From positions 186,001 to 250,000 of the forward strand of contig JAHBSJ010000003.1 in assembly GCA_019639155.1 (NCBI GenBank): a stretch of DNA of 64,000 nt, written 5' to 3'. Positions 8,931 to 16,705 of the stretch are shown here, piece by piece. This DNA is from Acidobacteriota bacterium (GTDB lineage: Bacteria > Acidobacteriota > Blastocatellia > Pyrinomonadales > Pyrinomonadaceae). The position numbers were made by a program, and so were the translations under genes. The notes below the pieces were generated by a model. It did no database searches and had not been told where the DNA came from. It saw only the letters and a list, made by a program, of their open reading frames with translations. How positions within the stretch are numbered: the stretch's first letter is position 1; each line of letters starts with the position of its first letter.

Positions 8931-10231
8931 TTGCGTTTTGCCATCAGAGCCTCGATCTCGTCGGCCTCTTTGGTGACCTTTGACGTGAGGTTGATGTTGC
9001 CGCTTTCGGTTACGAGGACGTCGTCCTCGATGCGGATGCCGATGCCGCGGTATTTCGCGGGAGCGGACTTATCATCGGGCGGCACGTAAATTCCGGGCTC
9101 GACGGTCAGCACCATTCCGGGAGCATAGGGTTTTGACTGCTTCGCCTGTTGATCGACGTAATAGCGTCCGGCATCGTGTACGTCTAGGCCGAGCCAATGA
9201 CCTACGCCGTGCATGTAGTATTTCAGGTAAGCTTTTTTCTTGATCAGATCGCTTGTTCTGCCTTTCAGAAGGCCGAGCTTGACCATTCCTTCGGTCAGCA
9301 GTTCGATGGAATATTCCTGCCGCTTCATGTGCGTATTGCCGACGACGGTTAAATCAATGCACTTTTTCTGAACGTCCAATACAACGTCGTAAACCTCACG
9401 CTGTGCCGGCGTGAATTTGCCGTTCACCGGGAACGTGCGTGTGATATCGCTGGCATAGCCCTGAAATTCCGCGCCTGCATCGATCAGCAGCAGATCGCCG
9501 TCCTTCAGCGGCATGTTGTTTTCGACGTAATGCAAAATGGTCGCATTAGCACCGCCGCCGACGATGGAATTGTACGCGACGCCGCTTGCGCCTTTGTCCT
9601 TCATATATGCTTCCATCAGGGCCTCGACCTGGCCTTCGGTCATCCCGGGTTTGACCTTTTTCATCGCGAGGATATGTGCTTCGGCGGCGATGTTGGCTGA
9701 TATCTGCATCAGTTCGACCTCTTCGGCGGTCTTGTGCAGACGCATTTCGCCGGTGATCAGCGTCGGATCTTTGATGGTGTGCGGCGGATATGCGGTCTTC
9801 AGGCGACGGACGCGTTGCTCAGAGAAATAATCAAGCATCTTTGCGTCGAGTTCGTTGTCAGACGAAAAGCGATAGTAAAGCACGTCTTTGCCATCTAGAT
9901 GTCTGCCGATATTGTCGGCAAACTTTTCGATCGAAAACGCTTTCTTCGCGCCGTAGTTTTTAACTGCGCCCTCGGTGCCCTGGCGACGCCCGTACCAGGT
10001 TTCCATCAGTGGATCGCGCGGCCGTACATAAAGGACGTAGTCGTCCTTTGCTCCGGGCGTAATGACGGCGATCGCGTCCGGCTCAGGAAAACCGGTCAGA
10101 TACCAAAAATCGGAATCCTGGCGGAACTTGTATTCCGAATCGTAACTTCGGGTCTTTTCATGAGCCGCAGGTATGATCGCTACAGAATTTTCGTCAAGTT
10201 GGTCGATGAAGCGTTTCAATTGTTTTCGCAT
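8927..10231 (-). CDS. pepP: Xaa-Pro aminopeptidase (M24B)
   Basis: A 434-residue aminopeptidase P. Residues about 1-130 are the aminopeptidase P N-terminal domain (YKFRQDSDFWYLTGF). The pita-bread catalytic domain follows. Visible metal-ligand motifs are LLIDAGAEFQGYASDITRTF (two Asp), MHGVGHWLGLDVHD (His), LTVEPGIYV (Glu) and GIGIRIEDDVLVT (Glu). The enzyme removes N-terminal residues preceding proline using a dinuclear metal centre, in the cytoplasm. It heads the run pepP-brnT-brnA-doxX. The 160-bp upstream region is shared with a divergent membrane protein gene. Confidence 0.96.
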   Translation of the reverse strand: MRKQLKRFIDQLDENSVAIIPAAHEKTRSYDSEYKFRQDSDFWYLTGFPEPDAIAVITPGAKDDYVLYVRPRDPLMETWYGRRQGTEGAVKNYGAKKAFSIEKFADNIGRHLDGKDVLYYRFSSDNELDAKMLDYFSEQRVRRLKTAYPPHTIKDPTLITGEMRLHKTAEEVELMQISANIAAEAHILAMKKVKPGMTEGQVEALMEAYMKDKGASGVAYNSIVGGGANATILHYVENNMPLKDGDLLLIDAGAEFQGYASDITRTFPVNGKFTPAQREVYDVVLDVQKKCIDLTVVGNTHMKRQEYSIELLTEGMVKLGLLKGRTSDLIKKKAYLKYYMHGVGHWLGLDVHDAGRYYVDQQAKQSKPYAPGMVLTVEPGIYVPPDDKSAPAKYRGIGIRIEDDVLVTESGNINLTSKVTKEADEIEALMAKRK

Positions 10232-10391
10232 AACGTCCTGATTTTATCGCAAAATTCGCCTTCCCGTAATGCATACAAAACAAAACGCAAAAAAAGTGCA
10301 CGTTGGGGGTTCCGTTCGCGTTCCTAATTTGTCGAATGTTGCTATAATCCTCGACGTAATTTACACCAATTTCCGGAGACAAATTGAAATT

Positions 10392-10979
10392 ATGAAAAAG
10401 ATTATGATCGCGGCGATCTTTGCCCTCGCCCTTTCTGCTGCTGCATTTGCGGACATTGCCCGGCCCGATGTAAAGCCGAAGCCCGTACCCAAGCCGAAAG
10501 GTCCCGAGGCGGACATGGTAATACGAATTGACTCGGGGGCATCGGAGGCAAAACTCGTAGTTCCTAAGACACACCTAAAGAAGCTCAGAGCCGAACTCGA
10601 TGAACTTGATCAGGGCGATGTGGACAATACAGCGGATGCCGGTACTTCGATACAGCGTATTCAAACCATTGTCGGCGGTGTGTTTCTGAGTTTAGCGTTT
10701 GTATTCGGCGGGTTTTGGATCGTAAAGCGGAATGGTAAAGGGGCCGCTGCCACCGGTATTGTGGCGGTGATGCTTACCGCAGGCGGGGCTGTTTCTCTCG
10801 TTTACGCAAACGTCGGGCCGCCGCCGTCAGCTCGCAAGATCACGTCAAAGATCTTCGATACGAATGTTATCCGCCCCTATAACTTTATCTCCGGAAAGAT
10901 CAGGGTCGAGGTCGGCAACACTGACACCTTCGAACTTATCGTTCCCGATGAGGGCGTTGAGACGGGCAATCGTAAGTAA
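10392..10979 (+). CDS. Exported/membrane protein of unknown function
   Basis: A 195-residue protein with a clear signal peptide (MKKIMIAAIFALALSAAAFA). A proline/lysine-rich linker follows (ARPDVKPKPVPKPKGPEAD). Two hydrophobic helices lie at about residues 95-115 and 122-140, then a C-terminal globular part. I chose the ATG at 10392 because it begins the signal peptide; the longer reading adds 41 non-matching residues. GGAG lies 17 bp upstream. I recognise no family. It heads a three-gene group with the two polytopic membrane proteins that follow (spacing 9 bp, then a 1-base overlap), so the three probably work together. Confidence 0.75.
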   Translation: MKKIMIAAIFALALSAAAFADIARPDVKPKPVPKPKGPEADMVIRIDSGASEAKLVVPKTHLKKLRAELDELDQGDVDNTADAGTSIQRIQTIVGGVFLSLAFVFGGFWIVKRNGKGAAATGIVAVMLTAGGAVSLVYANVGPPPSARKITSKIFDTNVIRPYNFISGKIRVEVGNTDTFELIVPDEGVETGNRK

Positions 10980-10988
10980 GCTGACGCG

Positions 10989-12005
10989 ATGTACGAAATA
11001 GGGCGTTCCAATATCGGCTTGGCCGTGAGGCCGACGAGCGGCTCATTGCTGTTCTTCGGTTTCGCGGCATCGTGCGCGATCGGGGCGGCCGCGATCGGAA
11101 GCTCTCCGCTGGAGGCGTCGATAATTACGATCTTCCTGTTTGCCGGAGTTCACAACCTGATGGAGTTTCGGTACTTTGCGGCGAGGATGCCGTTGCGGTG
11201 GGGTCGCTCGCGTGAATTCTACTCGGTCGGCATCGCCGGCGTTGTCGCTCTGACCGCAGGATATTTGAGCTTGTATTTCGCGAGCGGGAATTGGCTTTGG
11301 AGTGAGGCGGGCTGGGCTGTTTTGGCAGCGATCTGGAACACGTTTTTCATATTATGGGTCGGTGTTCTTTTTTATCTGAGAGGGAAGCAGCGGCCGAAAA
11401 GCGATTGGTCGTGGGCGTTTCCTTTGGTGTTTCTGTTGGCGGCCGCCGCGTGGATCATTCCGCAATATTGGAGCCTCGCACTCGTCTATCTTCATCCGTT
11501 CGTCGCCATGTGGTTCCTCGAACGGCAAATACGGCGTACAAAGCCCGAATGGCTGCGTGCGTATCACGCGTGTCTCGCGACGATACCGTTTTTCGTGATC
11601 GCACTGTGGGCGGCGTTCGCTTCGCGGCCCAACCTCGCGGAAGAAACGACGCTGTTTTGGCGTATCGCACAGCACGCAGGCAGCGGGATCGTGCCAGGCA
11701 TTTCCAGCCATTTCTTGGTTGCGACGCACGTTTTCCTCGAATCGATCCATTATTTTGTGTGGCTGCTGCTGATACCGCTCGTTGACAGGCGGGCGATACC
11801 TTGGCGGCTGAAGGACATTCCGCTGATGTCGAGCAAGCAGGGTTTCCCGAAACTCGCGGGTGCGTTCTTTGCGGTGAGCCTCGTGCTCGTCGTCGCCTTG
11901 TGGGCCGGATTCTCGCTTGATTACACGACTACTCGCGACGTCTATTTCGCCTTTGCGATCGCCCATGTGATGGCTGAATTTCCATTCCTCGTTAAAATGC
12001 TCTGA
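10989..12005 (+). CDS. Histidine-bearing polytopic membrane protein, unknown
   Basis: A 338-residue integral membrane protein with about nine predicted helices. Several histidines sit in or beside helices in striking contexts: HNLMEFRY (near residue 55), LHPFVAMWFLERQIRR, SSHFLVATHVFLESIHYFVWL, and FAIAHVMAEFPF at the C-terminus. Clustered membrane histidines with nearby acids suggest a metal or haem site, as in membrane oxygenases, but I cannot match it to a named family. It starts 9 bp after the exported protein gene, and its stop overlaps the next ATG (TGATG), so translation is coupled. Confidence 0.78.
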   Translation: MYEIGRSNIGLAVRPTSGSLLFFGFAASCAIGAAAIGSSPLEASIITIFLFAGVHNLMEFRYFAARMPLRWGRSREFYSVGIAGVVALTAGYLSLYFASGNWLWSEAGWAVLAAIWNTFFILWVGVLFYLRGKQRPKSDWSWAFPLVFLLAAAAWIIPQYWSLALVYLHPFVAMWFLERQIRRTKPEWLRAYHACLATIPFFVIALWAAFASRPNLAEETTLFWRIAQHAGSGIVPGISSHFLVATHVFLESIHYFVWLLLIPLVDRRAIPWRLKDIPLMSSKQGFPKLAGAFFAVSLVLVVALWAGFSLDYTTTRDVYFAFAIAHVMAEFPFLVKML

Positions 12006-12436
12006 TGCTGCTATTTGACGAAGTCGATTTTGTACAGACACAAAACCTTCCGCTCGGCGATCTGTGGCGGTTCATGCCTATCGGCTATTTGCTGACTGTC
12101 CTGATCGAGATACCGATCTTGCTTGTCGGGCTGTCGAAGAAGTTGACCCTCAAGCAAAGGCTGCTTTGCGGCGTATGGCTGACCGCGTGCACATATCCGA
12201 TAGTCGTCCTTGTCTTGCCCGCGATCTTCCTCGGAGCTGAACGCTGGGTCTATCTGGCGGTCGCAGAAACTTTCGCACCGGCGGCGGAGTGTTTGCTGTT
12301 TTGGATGGCATTTCGCGCAAAGGGTATTCTAGATGCAGCAGATTGGGTCAGATGTTTTGTTGCGGTGATCGTCGCGAATCTGGCATCGTTCGGTCTCGGC
12401 GAGCTGATACATATTTCGGGCCTTTTGGGTTTTTGA
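12005..12436 (+). CDS. Small polytopic membrane protein, unknown
   Basis: A 143-residue protein with four hydrophobic helices at about 25-45, 52-78, 82-102 and 112-135. Acidic residues lie within or next to helices (IEIPILLVGL, VAETFAPAAECLLFWMAF, GLGELIHI), and TYPIVVLVLP resembles a conserved helix break. I recognise no family. The ATG overlaps the upstream stop codon (TGATG), so it is probably made with, and partners, the histidine-bearing membrane protein. A secreted protein gene begins 9 bp downstream, so the transcript may continue. Confidence 0.72.
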   Translation: MLLFDEVDFVQTQNLPLGDLWRFMPIGYLLTVLIEIPILLVGLSKKLTLKQRLLCGVWLTACTYPIVVLVLPAIFLGAERWVYLAVAETFAPAAECLLFWMAFRAKGILDAADWVRCFVAVIVANLASFGLGELIHISGLLGF

Positions 12437-12445
12437 TCTTTTCGT

Positions 12446-12925
12446 ATGAAGTATTTTTATTTTTTCTTTCTTTTTTCGGTTCTGGCCCTCAGCACTCCCG
12501 CACAGGTCAAATATACGTCTTACGTCAATGACCGATTCGAATTCTTGGTCGAGTATCCTTCATCGATTCTTACGCCGCAACGGCCGCCTGAAAATGGCGA
12601 TGGACGCACCTTTAAGTCAAAGGACAATAAGATCGAAATGCGGGTCTGGGGCCAGAATAACGCTCTGTTTCGCTCGGTCGAGGAACAGTTTGCCGAGGCG
12701 AAAAGGCAATGCGGCAAAACAAACTATGAGCGTGTCGGGGCGATGTTGTTCGCTTTTTCCTGCGTAAAGAACGGGCGCGTAATTTACCAAAAGACGCTCT
12801 ATCGCGAATCAGACGATGTATTTATCAATTTCCTGATCGACTATCCGCTGCGTGAGAAAAAGCGATTTGACCCGATCGTAACCCGCATTGCTAATTCTAT
12901 GCGGCATGACCTAAATGCAGGATGA
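12446..12925 (+). CDS. Secreted protein of unknown function
   Basis: A 159-residue protein. The N-terminus MKYFYFFFLFSVLALSTPAQ is a signal peptide with cleavage likely after the AQ. The mature part contains NDRFEFLVEYPSSIL, a pattern seen in small PsbP-like or user-defined exported proteins of Acidobacteria. Two cysteines (in RQCGKTN and FSCVKNG) could form a disulfide. No catalytic motif is visible. Its end overlaps the queE start by 11 bp, so the two are co-transcribed, though no functional link is evident. Confidence 0.75.
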   Translation: MKYFYFFFLFSVLALSTPAQVKYTSYVNDRFEFLVEYPSSILTPQRPPENGDGRTFKSKDNKIEMRVWGQNNALFRSVEEQFAEAKRQCGKTNYERVGAMLFAFSCVKNGRVIYQKTLYRESDDVFINFLIDYPLREKKRFDPIVTRIANSMRHDLNAG

Positions 12926-13574
12926 AGGCCGCACGCTGCGGATCACAGAAATATTTCTCTCAATACAGGGCGAATCATCGCACGCGGGCCGCCCGTGTTC
13001 GTTCGTGCGTCTGACCGGCTGCCCAATGCGTTGCGTGTGGTGCGACAGCGAATATACGTTCTATGGCGGCGAGAGGTTGGCTTTTGGGGATATCATTGAA
13101 AAGCTGGAAGAATTTGGCTGCCCGCTGGTCGAAGTGACGGGCGGCGAACCGCTGGCGCAGAAGAATGTATTTCCATTCATCACCGAGCTCTGCGACCGCG
13201 GATATGAGGTGCTGATCGAAACAGGCGGATTTGTTTCTGCCGAACAGGTTGACCCCAGGGCAAAGATCATCCTCGATATAAAATGCCCGGCGTCCGGCGA
13301 GGCCGAACGCAATCATTGGCCGAACCTAGGCCGGCTTCGCCCGGACCTCGACGAGGTAAAGTTCGTGGTCGCTGACCTGGCAGACTGGGAATTTGCGAAG
13401 GGCATAATTGCCGAGTATCATCTCGAAGAACGAGCGAAGGAGATACTGATCTCGCCGGTCTTCGGCATCGACATGCGGCCGCTAGCTGAAGCCGTTTCAA
13501 ACAGCGGACTCCGCGTGCGATTCAATCTTCAGCAGCACAAGTTCATCTGGGGCCCGGACGTTCACGGGGTTTAG
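12915..13574 (+). CDS. queE: 7-carboxy-7-deazaguanine synthase
   Basis: A 219-residue radical SAM enzyme of queuosine/7-deazaguanine synthesis. It converts carboxytetrahydropterin to 7-carboxy-7-deazaguanine. The iron-sulfur motif CxxxCxxC is C36, C40 and C43 in TGCPMRCVWCDSEYTF. VEVTGGEPLAQKN is the SAM-binding GGE motif. The N-terminal ITEIFLSIQGESSHAGRPC is typical of QueE. Its product is the substrate of QueC, encoded about 1 kb downstream. QueD and FolE are not in the window. The gene overlaps the preceding secreted protein gene by 11 bp. Confidence 0.96.
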   Translation: MQDEGRTLRITEIFLSIQGESSHAGRPCSFVRLTGCPMRCVWCDSEYTFYGGERLAFGDIIEKLEEFGCPLVEVTGGEPLAQKNVFPFITELCDRGYEVLIETGGFVSAEQVDPRAKIILDIKCPASGEAERNHWPNLGRLRPDLDEVKFVVADLADWEFAKGIIAEYHLEERAKEILISPVFGIDMRPLAEAVSNSGLRVRFNLQQHKFIWGPDVHGV

Positions 13575-13586
13575 GCCTCGTGAATC

Positions 13587-13648
13587 GTAAATTGGACAAG
13601 AGTCCGGGAGGCGACCGAAGCCGAGGATCACTTGTTCCTCTAATTTAC
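13587..13648. repeat. Imperfect inverted repeat in the queE-beta-lactamase gap
   Basis: The left arm GTAAATTGGACAAG (13587-13600) and the right arm CTTGTTCCTCTAATTTAC (13631-13648) pair with a small bulge. The loop is G/C-rich and itself contains CCGGGAG and CCGAGG. There is no U-run after it, so it does not look like a standard terminator. It lies just after queE and 55 bp before the beta-lactamase start. It could be a small repeat element or a processing structure; function unknown. Confidence 0.4.
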
Positions 13649-13702
13649 AATGTTCCAATTTTCAATTGACAATTTTTCGGAGAAACGTCGGTTGGTATTC
13701 AT

Positions 13703-14605
13703 ATGAAGAAGATAATAATCGCTTTGCTGGTGGTTGCCTTCGTTGTGGTTTCGGCGATCGCTCAGGCGAGGCCGCAACCTGCAGGCAGTCCCTCGCTTGA
13801 TGAGCGGATCAAGGCGGAGATCGGGGACTTTAAGGGAAAGGTCTGGATCTACGCAAAGAACCTGGATTCGGGGGCAGAGTATGGGCTTCGGGCAAATGAA
13901 CAGGTTCGGACGGCGAGCACGATCAAGCTGCCGATAATGGTGGAGGCCTATCGGCAGGTGGCTGAGGGAAAGATCGCGTGGACCGATGAATTCATGATCG
14001 AGGCAGGAAAGACTGCGGGAGGCTCGGGCATATTAAAAGAATTTTCGCCGGGGTCGAAGATCGACCTGAAGACGGCGACCGCCCTAATGATCGTGCTCTC
14101 AGACAATACGGCGACAAACCTGGTGCTTGACCATATATCGAGCAATTCGGTGAACGACTTTATGGCAAAGCTTGGCCTAAACGATACGCTCTCTTTGAGA
14201 AAGATCGGCGGCGGCGGCGATGCAAAGGCTTGGGATGAGCCGCTAAACAAGCTCTTTGGCATCGGGCGGTCGTCGCCAAGGGATATGGTGCGGCTGCTGG
14301 AAATGCTGGAGAACGGCGAGGTTGTCTCGAAGGAGGCCTCGGCGGAAATGATCGCAATCCTACGGCGACAGCAATATAAGGACGGCATCGGCCGTAACTC
14401 GCTCGACACGGTGCCGGTCGCGTCGAAGTCCGGTTCGCTCGACCGGCTGCGATCGGACGTCGGCATCGTTTACACACGCCGCGGCCGCATCGCGATGGCG
14501 ATCACGGTCGATGATATGCCGGTGGTCCAATACATTATGGACGACATGGGTAACGCGATGATCTGGCGACTCTCGCAAATCTTACAAGAAGGACTGGTGA
14601 GGTAG
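13703..14605 (+). CDS. Class A beta-lactamase-like serine hydrolase
   Basis: A 300-residue exported protein (signal peptide about 1-22, ending AIAQA). It has the class A active-site motifs STIK with S72/K75, SDN at 133-135 and KSG at 242-244. The omega-loop region reads DEPLN at about 178-182 and then reaches SPRDM after fewer residues than in classical enzymes. The position of the deacylating Glu166 is therefore ambiguous: E179 of EPLN, or D178. It may be a true beta-lactamase or a related peptidoglycan-acting serine hydrolase (PF13354). It lies between queE and queC without obvious functional relation. Confidence 0.88.
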   Translation: MKKIIIALLVVAFVVVSAIAQARPQPAGSPSLDERIKAEIGDFKGKVWIYAKNLDSGAEYGLRANEQVRTASTIKLPIMVEAYRQVAEGKIAWTDEFMIEAGKTAGGSGILKEFSPGSKIDLKTATALMIVLSDNTATNLVLDHISSNSVNDFMAKLGLNDTLSLRKIGGGGDAKAWDEPLNKLFGIGRSSPRDMVRLLEMLENGEVVSKEASAEMIAILRRQQYKDGIGRNSLDTVPVASKSGSLDRLRSDVGIVYTRRGRIAMAITVDDMPVVQYIMDDMGNAMIWRLSQILQEGLVR

Positions 14606-14617
14606 TTGGAAAATTGC

Positions 14618-15568
14618 ATGAGCGAACGTGACATCGATAAGGTAATTTCCCTTGTTAAGGAATGTTTCCCGGATGTTCGAGTGGACCAATTGCAGGTGTC
14701 CAATCCGAACGACGACAATGGCATCTGGTATTTCTGGATACCAGGAGCAGAACACGACGAGATTCATGTTGAGAACAGCTACGGCAATTGTCCTTTCTAT
14801 TGCGAAACATACAGATCAGATGAACGATTCACGACTGAGAGCATCGAAGCAACTGTTGATTTGATATGCGGACACCTTGCCTCCGCGTCAAATCAAAACG
14901 TGCCGTTGGGCATTTGCTTAGTTTCAGGTGGATTGGACAGTTGTGTAACTGCTGCGATTGCGAGGAATGAGAATACTCACGTCGCGATGCTGCATGTATC
15001 GTACGGACAAAGAACGGAAGTCAGAGAAAGGGAAGCGTTTTTCAAGATCTCAGGTTTTTATAACGCTTTTCGAGTACTCGATGTTTCGATCGAATATCTA
15101 GCTAAGATCGGCGGCTCGTCGCTGACGGACGAGAATATCGCGGTCTCGGAAACCGACCTGTCTTCAAAGGAGATCCCGACCAGCTACGTCCCGTTTCGAA
15201 ACGCAAATATGCTCAGCATTGCGACAAGCTGGGCTGAGGTTATCGGTGCTGACGCGATCTACATCGGGGCTGTTGCCGAAGACTCAAGCGGATATCCGGA
15301 TTGCAGGCCCGAGTTTTTCGAAGCGTTTCAGGAGACGATCAAAACAGGCACGAAGCCTGAGACGCACATTGAGATCCGGACACCGATCATACATCTTTCA
15401 AAGGCTGAGATCGTGAAGAAAGGTGTCGAGCTCAACGCTCCGCTGCACCTCACGTGGTCGTGTTACCGAAGTGAAGAAGTGGCGTGCGGGACGTGCGATT
15501 CGTGCGCACTCCGGCTGCTGGGGTTTGAACGGGCCGGCATCAAAGACCCTATTTCTTACCAGAGGTGA
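14618..15568 (+). CDS. queC: 7-cyano-7-deazaguanine synthase with extra N-terminal domain
   Basis: A 316-residue QueC. It amidates and dehydrates 7-carboxy-7-deazaguanine to preQ0 using ATP and ammonia. The PP-loop SGGLDS lies at about 104-109, far later than in ordinary QueC, where it is near the N-terminus. The zinc motif C-x7-C-x2-C-x2-C is complete in [16 protein letters not shown]. The first 90 or so residues (containing GIWYFWIPG and ENSYGNCPF) form a separate, unrecognised domain. I chose the ATG at 14618; a TTG at 14606 directly after the beta-lactamase stop is possible. With queE nearby this supports queuosine synthesis. Confidence 0.93.
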   Translation: MSERDIDKVISLVKECFPDVRVDQLQVSNPNDDNGIWYFWIPGAEHDEIHVENSYGNCPFYCETYRSDERFTTESIEATVDLICGHLASASNQNVPLGICLVSGGLDSCVTAAIARNENTHVAMLHVSYGQRTEVREREAFFKISGFYNAFRVLDVSIEYLAKIGGSSLTDENIAVSETDLSSKEIPTSYVPFRNANMLSIATSWAEVIGADAIYIGAVAEDSSGYPDCRPEFFEAFQETIKTGTKPETHIEIRTPIIHLSKAEIVKKGVELNAPLHLTWSCYRSEEVACGTCDSCALRLLGFERAGIKDPISYQR

Positions 15569-15570
15569 GT

Positions 15571-16116
15571 ATGAAACAAATCGTCGTTATTGTTGCGATC
15601 ATCGCTTCGGCGAACGGCCTTGCTTTTGGCCAGTTGAACTTTAGGATCACGAGCAATTCGGCTGGTGGGATAAAGCTCGGAATGACCGTTGAGCAGGCTC
15701 AGAGTTCGCTAAGAGGATGCAGGTTCACGCGCTCGAGTGATGGTGAAAGGATCGCCCTAATTGCTGTCAGCTGTCGGAGCCGACATTTGATGAGTCTTTA
15801 TGCCGGCGAAGAAGATGCGGACGCAGAAATCAACTGGAAGCGACGGATCGAGTTTATTGAAGTCTGGGACAAAAGGTTCAAGACGGTTGATGGAATTCAC
15901 CCCGAGATGAAGCTTCGGAACGCCGAAAAGATATTAGGAAGGGTGCAGCAAATAATAATCTCTCCAATCGAATCGCGCGAGTACGTAACGTTTCGACGAG
16001 TACGTAAAGGGATCAGATACAGAACTTATGGAGGTGTCTATGCTCGGCGGAATTCTACCACAACGAAGTATGAGCCCGGCTCGCAAATCTTTAGCATTCA
16101 GGTCTCGAAGAACTGA
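15571..16116 (+). CDS. Secreted protein of unknown function
   Basis: A 181-residue exported protein. The signal peptide is MKQIVVIVAIIASANGLAFG, with the mature part beginning near QLNFRI. The segment GIKLGMTVEQAQSSL is a pattern common in small exported proteins whose next strands carry a Cys pair (GCRFTRSS, VSCRSRH). I recognise no named domain. The ATG at 15571 has AGAGGTGA upstream, which also contains the queC stop codon, so the gene is coupled to queC. It separates the intact queC from the queC remnant. Confidence 0.7.
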   Translation: MKQIVVIVAIIASANGLAFGQLNFRITSNSAGGIKLGMTVEQAQSSLRGCRFTRSSDGERIALIAVSCRSRHLMSLYAGEEDADAEINWKRRIEFIEVWDKRFKTVDGIHPEMKLRNAEKILGRVQQIIISPIESREYVTFRRVRKGIRYRTYGGVYARRNSTTTKYEPGSQIFSIQVSKN

Positions 16117-16266
16117 AGCGTTTCAACCCGAGTTTTTTGTGTCTAGCTCGGCGATTTTTGCACGTAGTACTGCAGTTTCCGCATCTATGGCTTCTACATC
16201 GTTTCTCCTACATTCAATCGATGAAAACAGGTGTAGCGACCGCGACCGCCGCGACGATGATCGATA

Positions 16267-16401
16267 GCACAGATGCATCTCACATGGTCGTGCCACCGCT
16301 CCGAAGACCTCGCTTGCGGCACCTGCGATTCGTGCGCTCTGCGTTTGCGAGGGTTTGAACGGGCCGGCGTTAAAGATTCGATCCCATATGAAGCATCATG
16401 A
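16267..16401 (+). pseudogene. Remnant of a second queC (3' end only)
   Basis: Forty-four in-frame codons plus a stop encode a close relative of the last 44 residues of QueC. They include [19 protein letters not shown] and then [21 protein letters not shown]. The intact upstream gene has [19 protein letters not shown] and LRLLGFERAGIKDPISYQR. All four zinc-ligand cysteines are kept, but the catalytic SGGLDS part is absent, so this cannot be a working enzyme. Divergence at synonymous sites shows it is not a recent exact duplication. Homology begins near the ATG at 16273; nothing queC-like is seen in 16117-16266. Confidence 0.85.
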
Positions 16402-16404
16402 TGC
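16393..16404. promoter_or_regulatory. Palindrome upstream of vapBC, candidate operator
   Basis: GCATCATGATGC is a perfect 12-bp palindrome, followed by another half-site (TGCATCA at 16422-16428). It lies 43 bp before the VapB start and overlaps the stop of the queC remnant. TA antitoxins usually bind such palindromes to repress their own promoter. Operator function is inferred from position and symmetry. Confidence 0.45.
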
Positions 16405-16447
16405 ATTGTTATAGACATCAATGCATCAAATATGTTACTTTTTCAAA

Positions 16448-16705
16448 ATGAGAACGACGCTTACATTAGATGATGATGTTGTCAAAACGATCAAGGACGA
16501 GATGACATCGGGGGAGGGAAAGACCTTCAAAAAGGCGGTCAACGATCTTATCCGGCTCGGCCGGTACAAAAAGATAGAGCAGGAAACAGTCCGGCGAAGG
16601 AAGCCTTTTAAGGTTCGTGCAAAGAACATGGGCAGGTATCCCCATCTTAACTACGACAATATCGGTGAACTACTTGAACAAATTGAGGGGCCGTTTCATA
16701 AATGA
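16448..16705 (+). CDS. vapB: VapB-type antitoxin
   Basis: An 85-residue protein. The N-terminal MRTTLTLDDDVVKTIKDEM is the ribbon-helix-helix-like pattern of type II VapB antitoxins. The basic C-terminal part (KKIEQETVRRRKPFKVRAKNMG) would wrap the toxin. I chose the ATG at 16448 because the motif starts there; a longer reading adds nine residues. Its last codons overlap the toxin start by 4 bp (ATGA), the usual arrangement. It probably represses the pair through the palindrome at 16393. Confidence 0.85.
   Translation: MRTTLTLDDDVVKTIKDEMTSGEGKTFKKAVNDLIRLGRYKKIEQETVRRRKPFKVRAKNMGRYPHLNYDNIGELLEQIEGPFHK

Noticed and set aside
14618..15568. QueC as part of a Qat- or type IV CBASS-like defence operon
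   Set aside because: QueC-like proteins occur in such systems, but no ATPase, TatD, cyclase or effector gene is adjacent, and queE lies nearby, so ordinary queuosine synthesis fits better.
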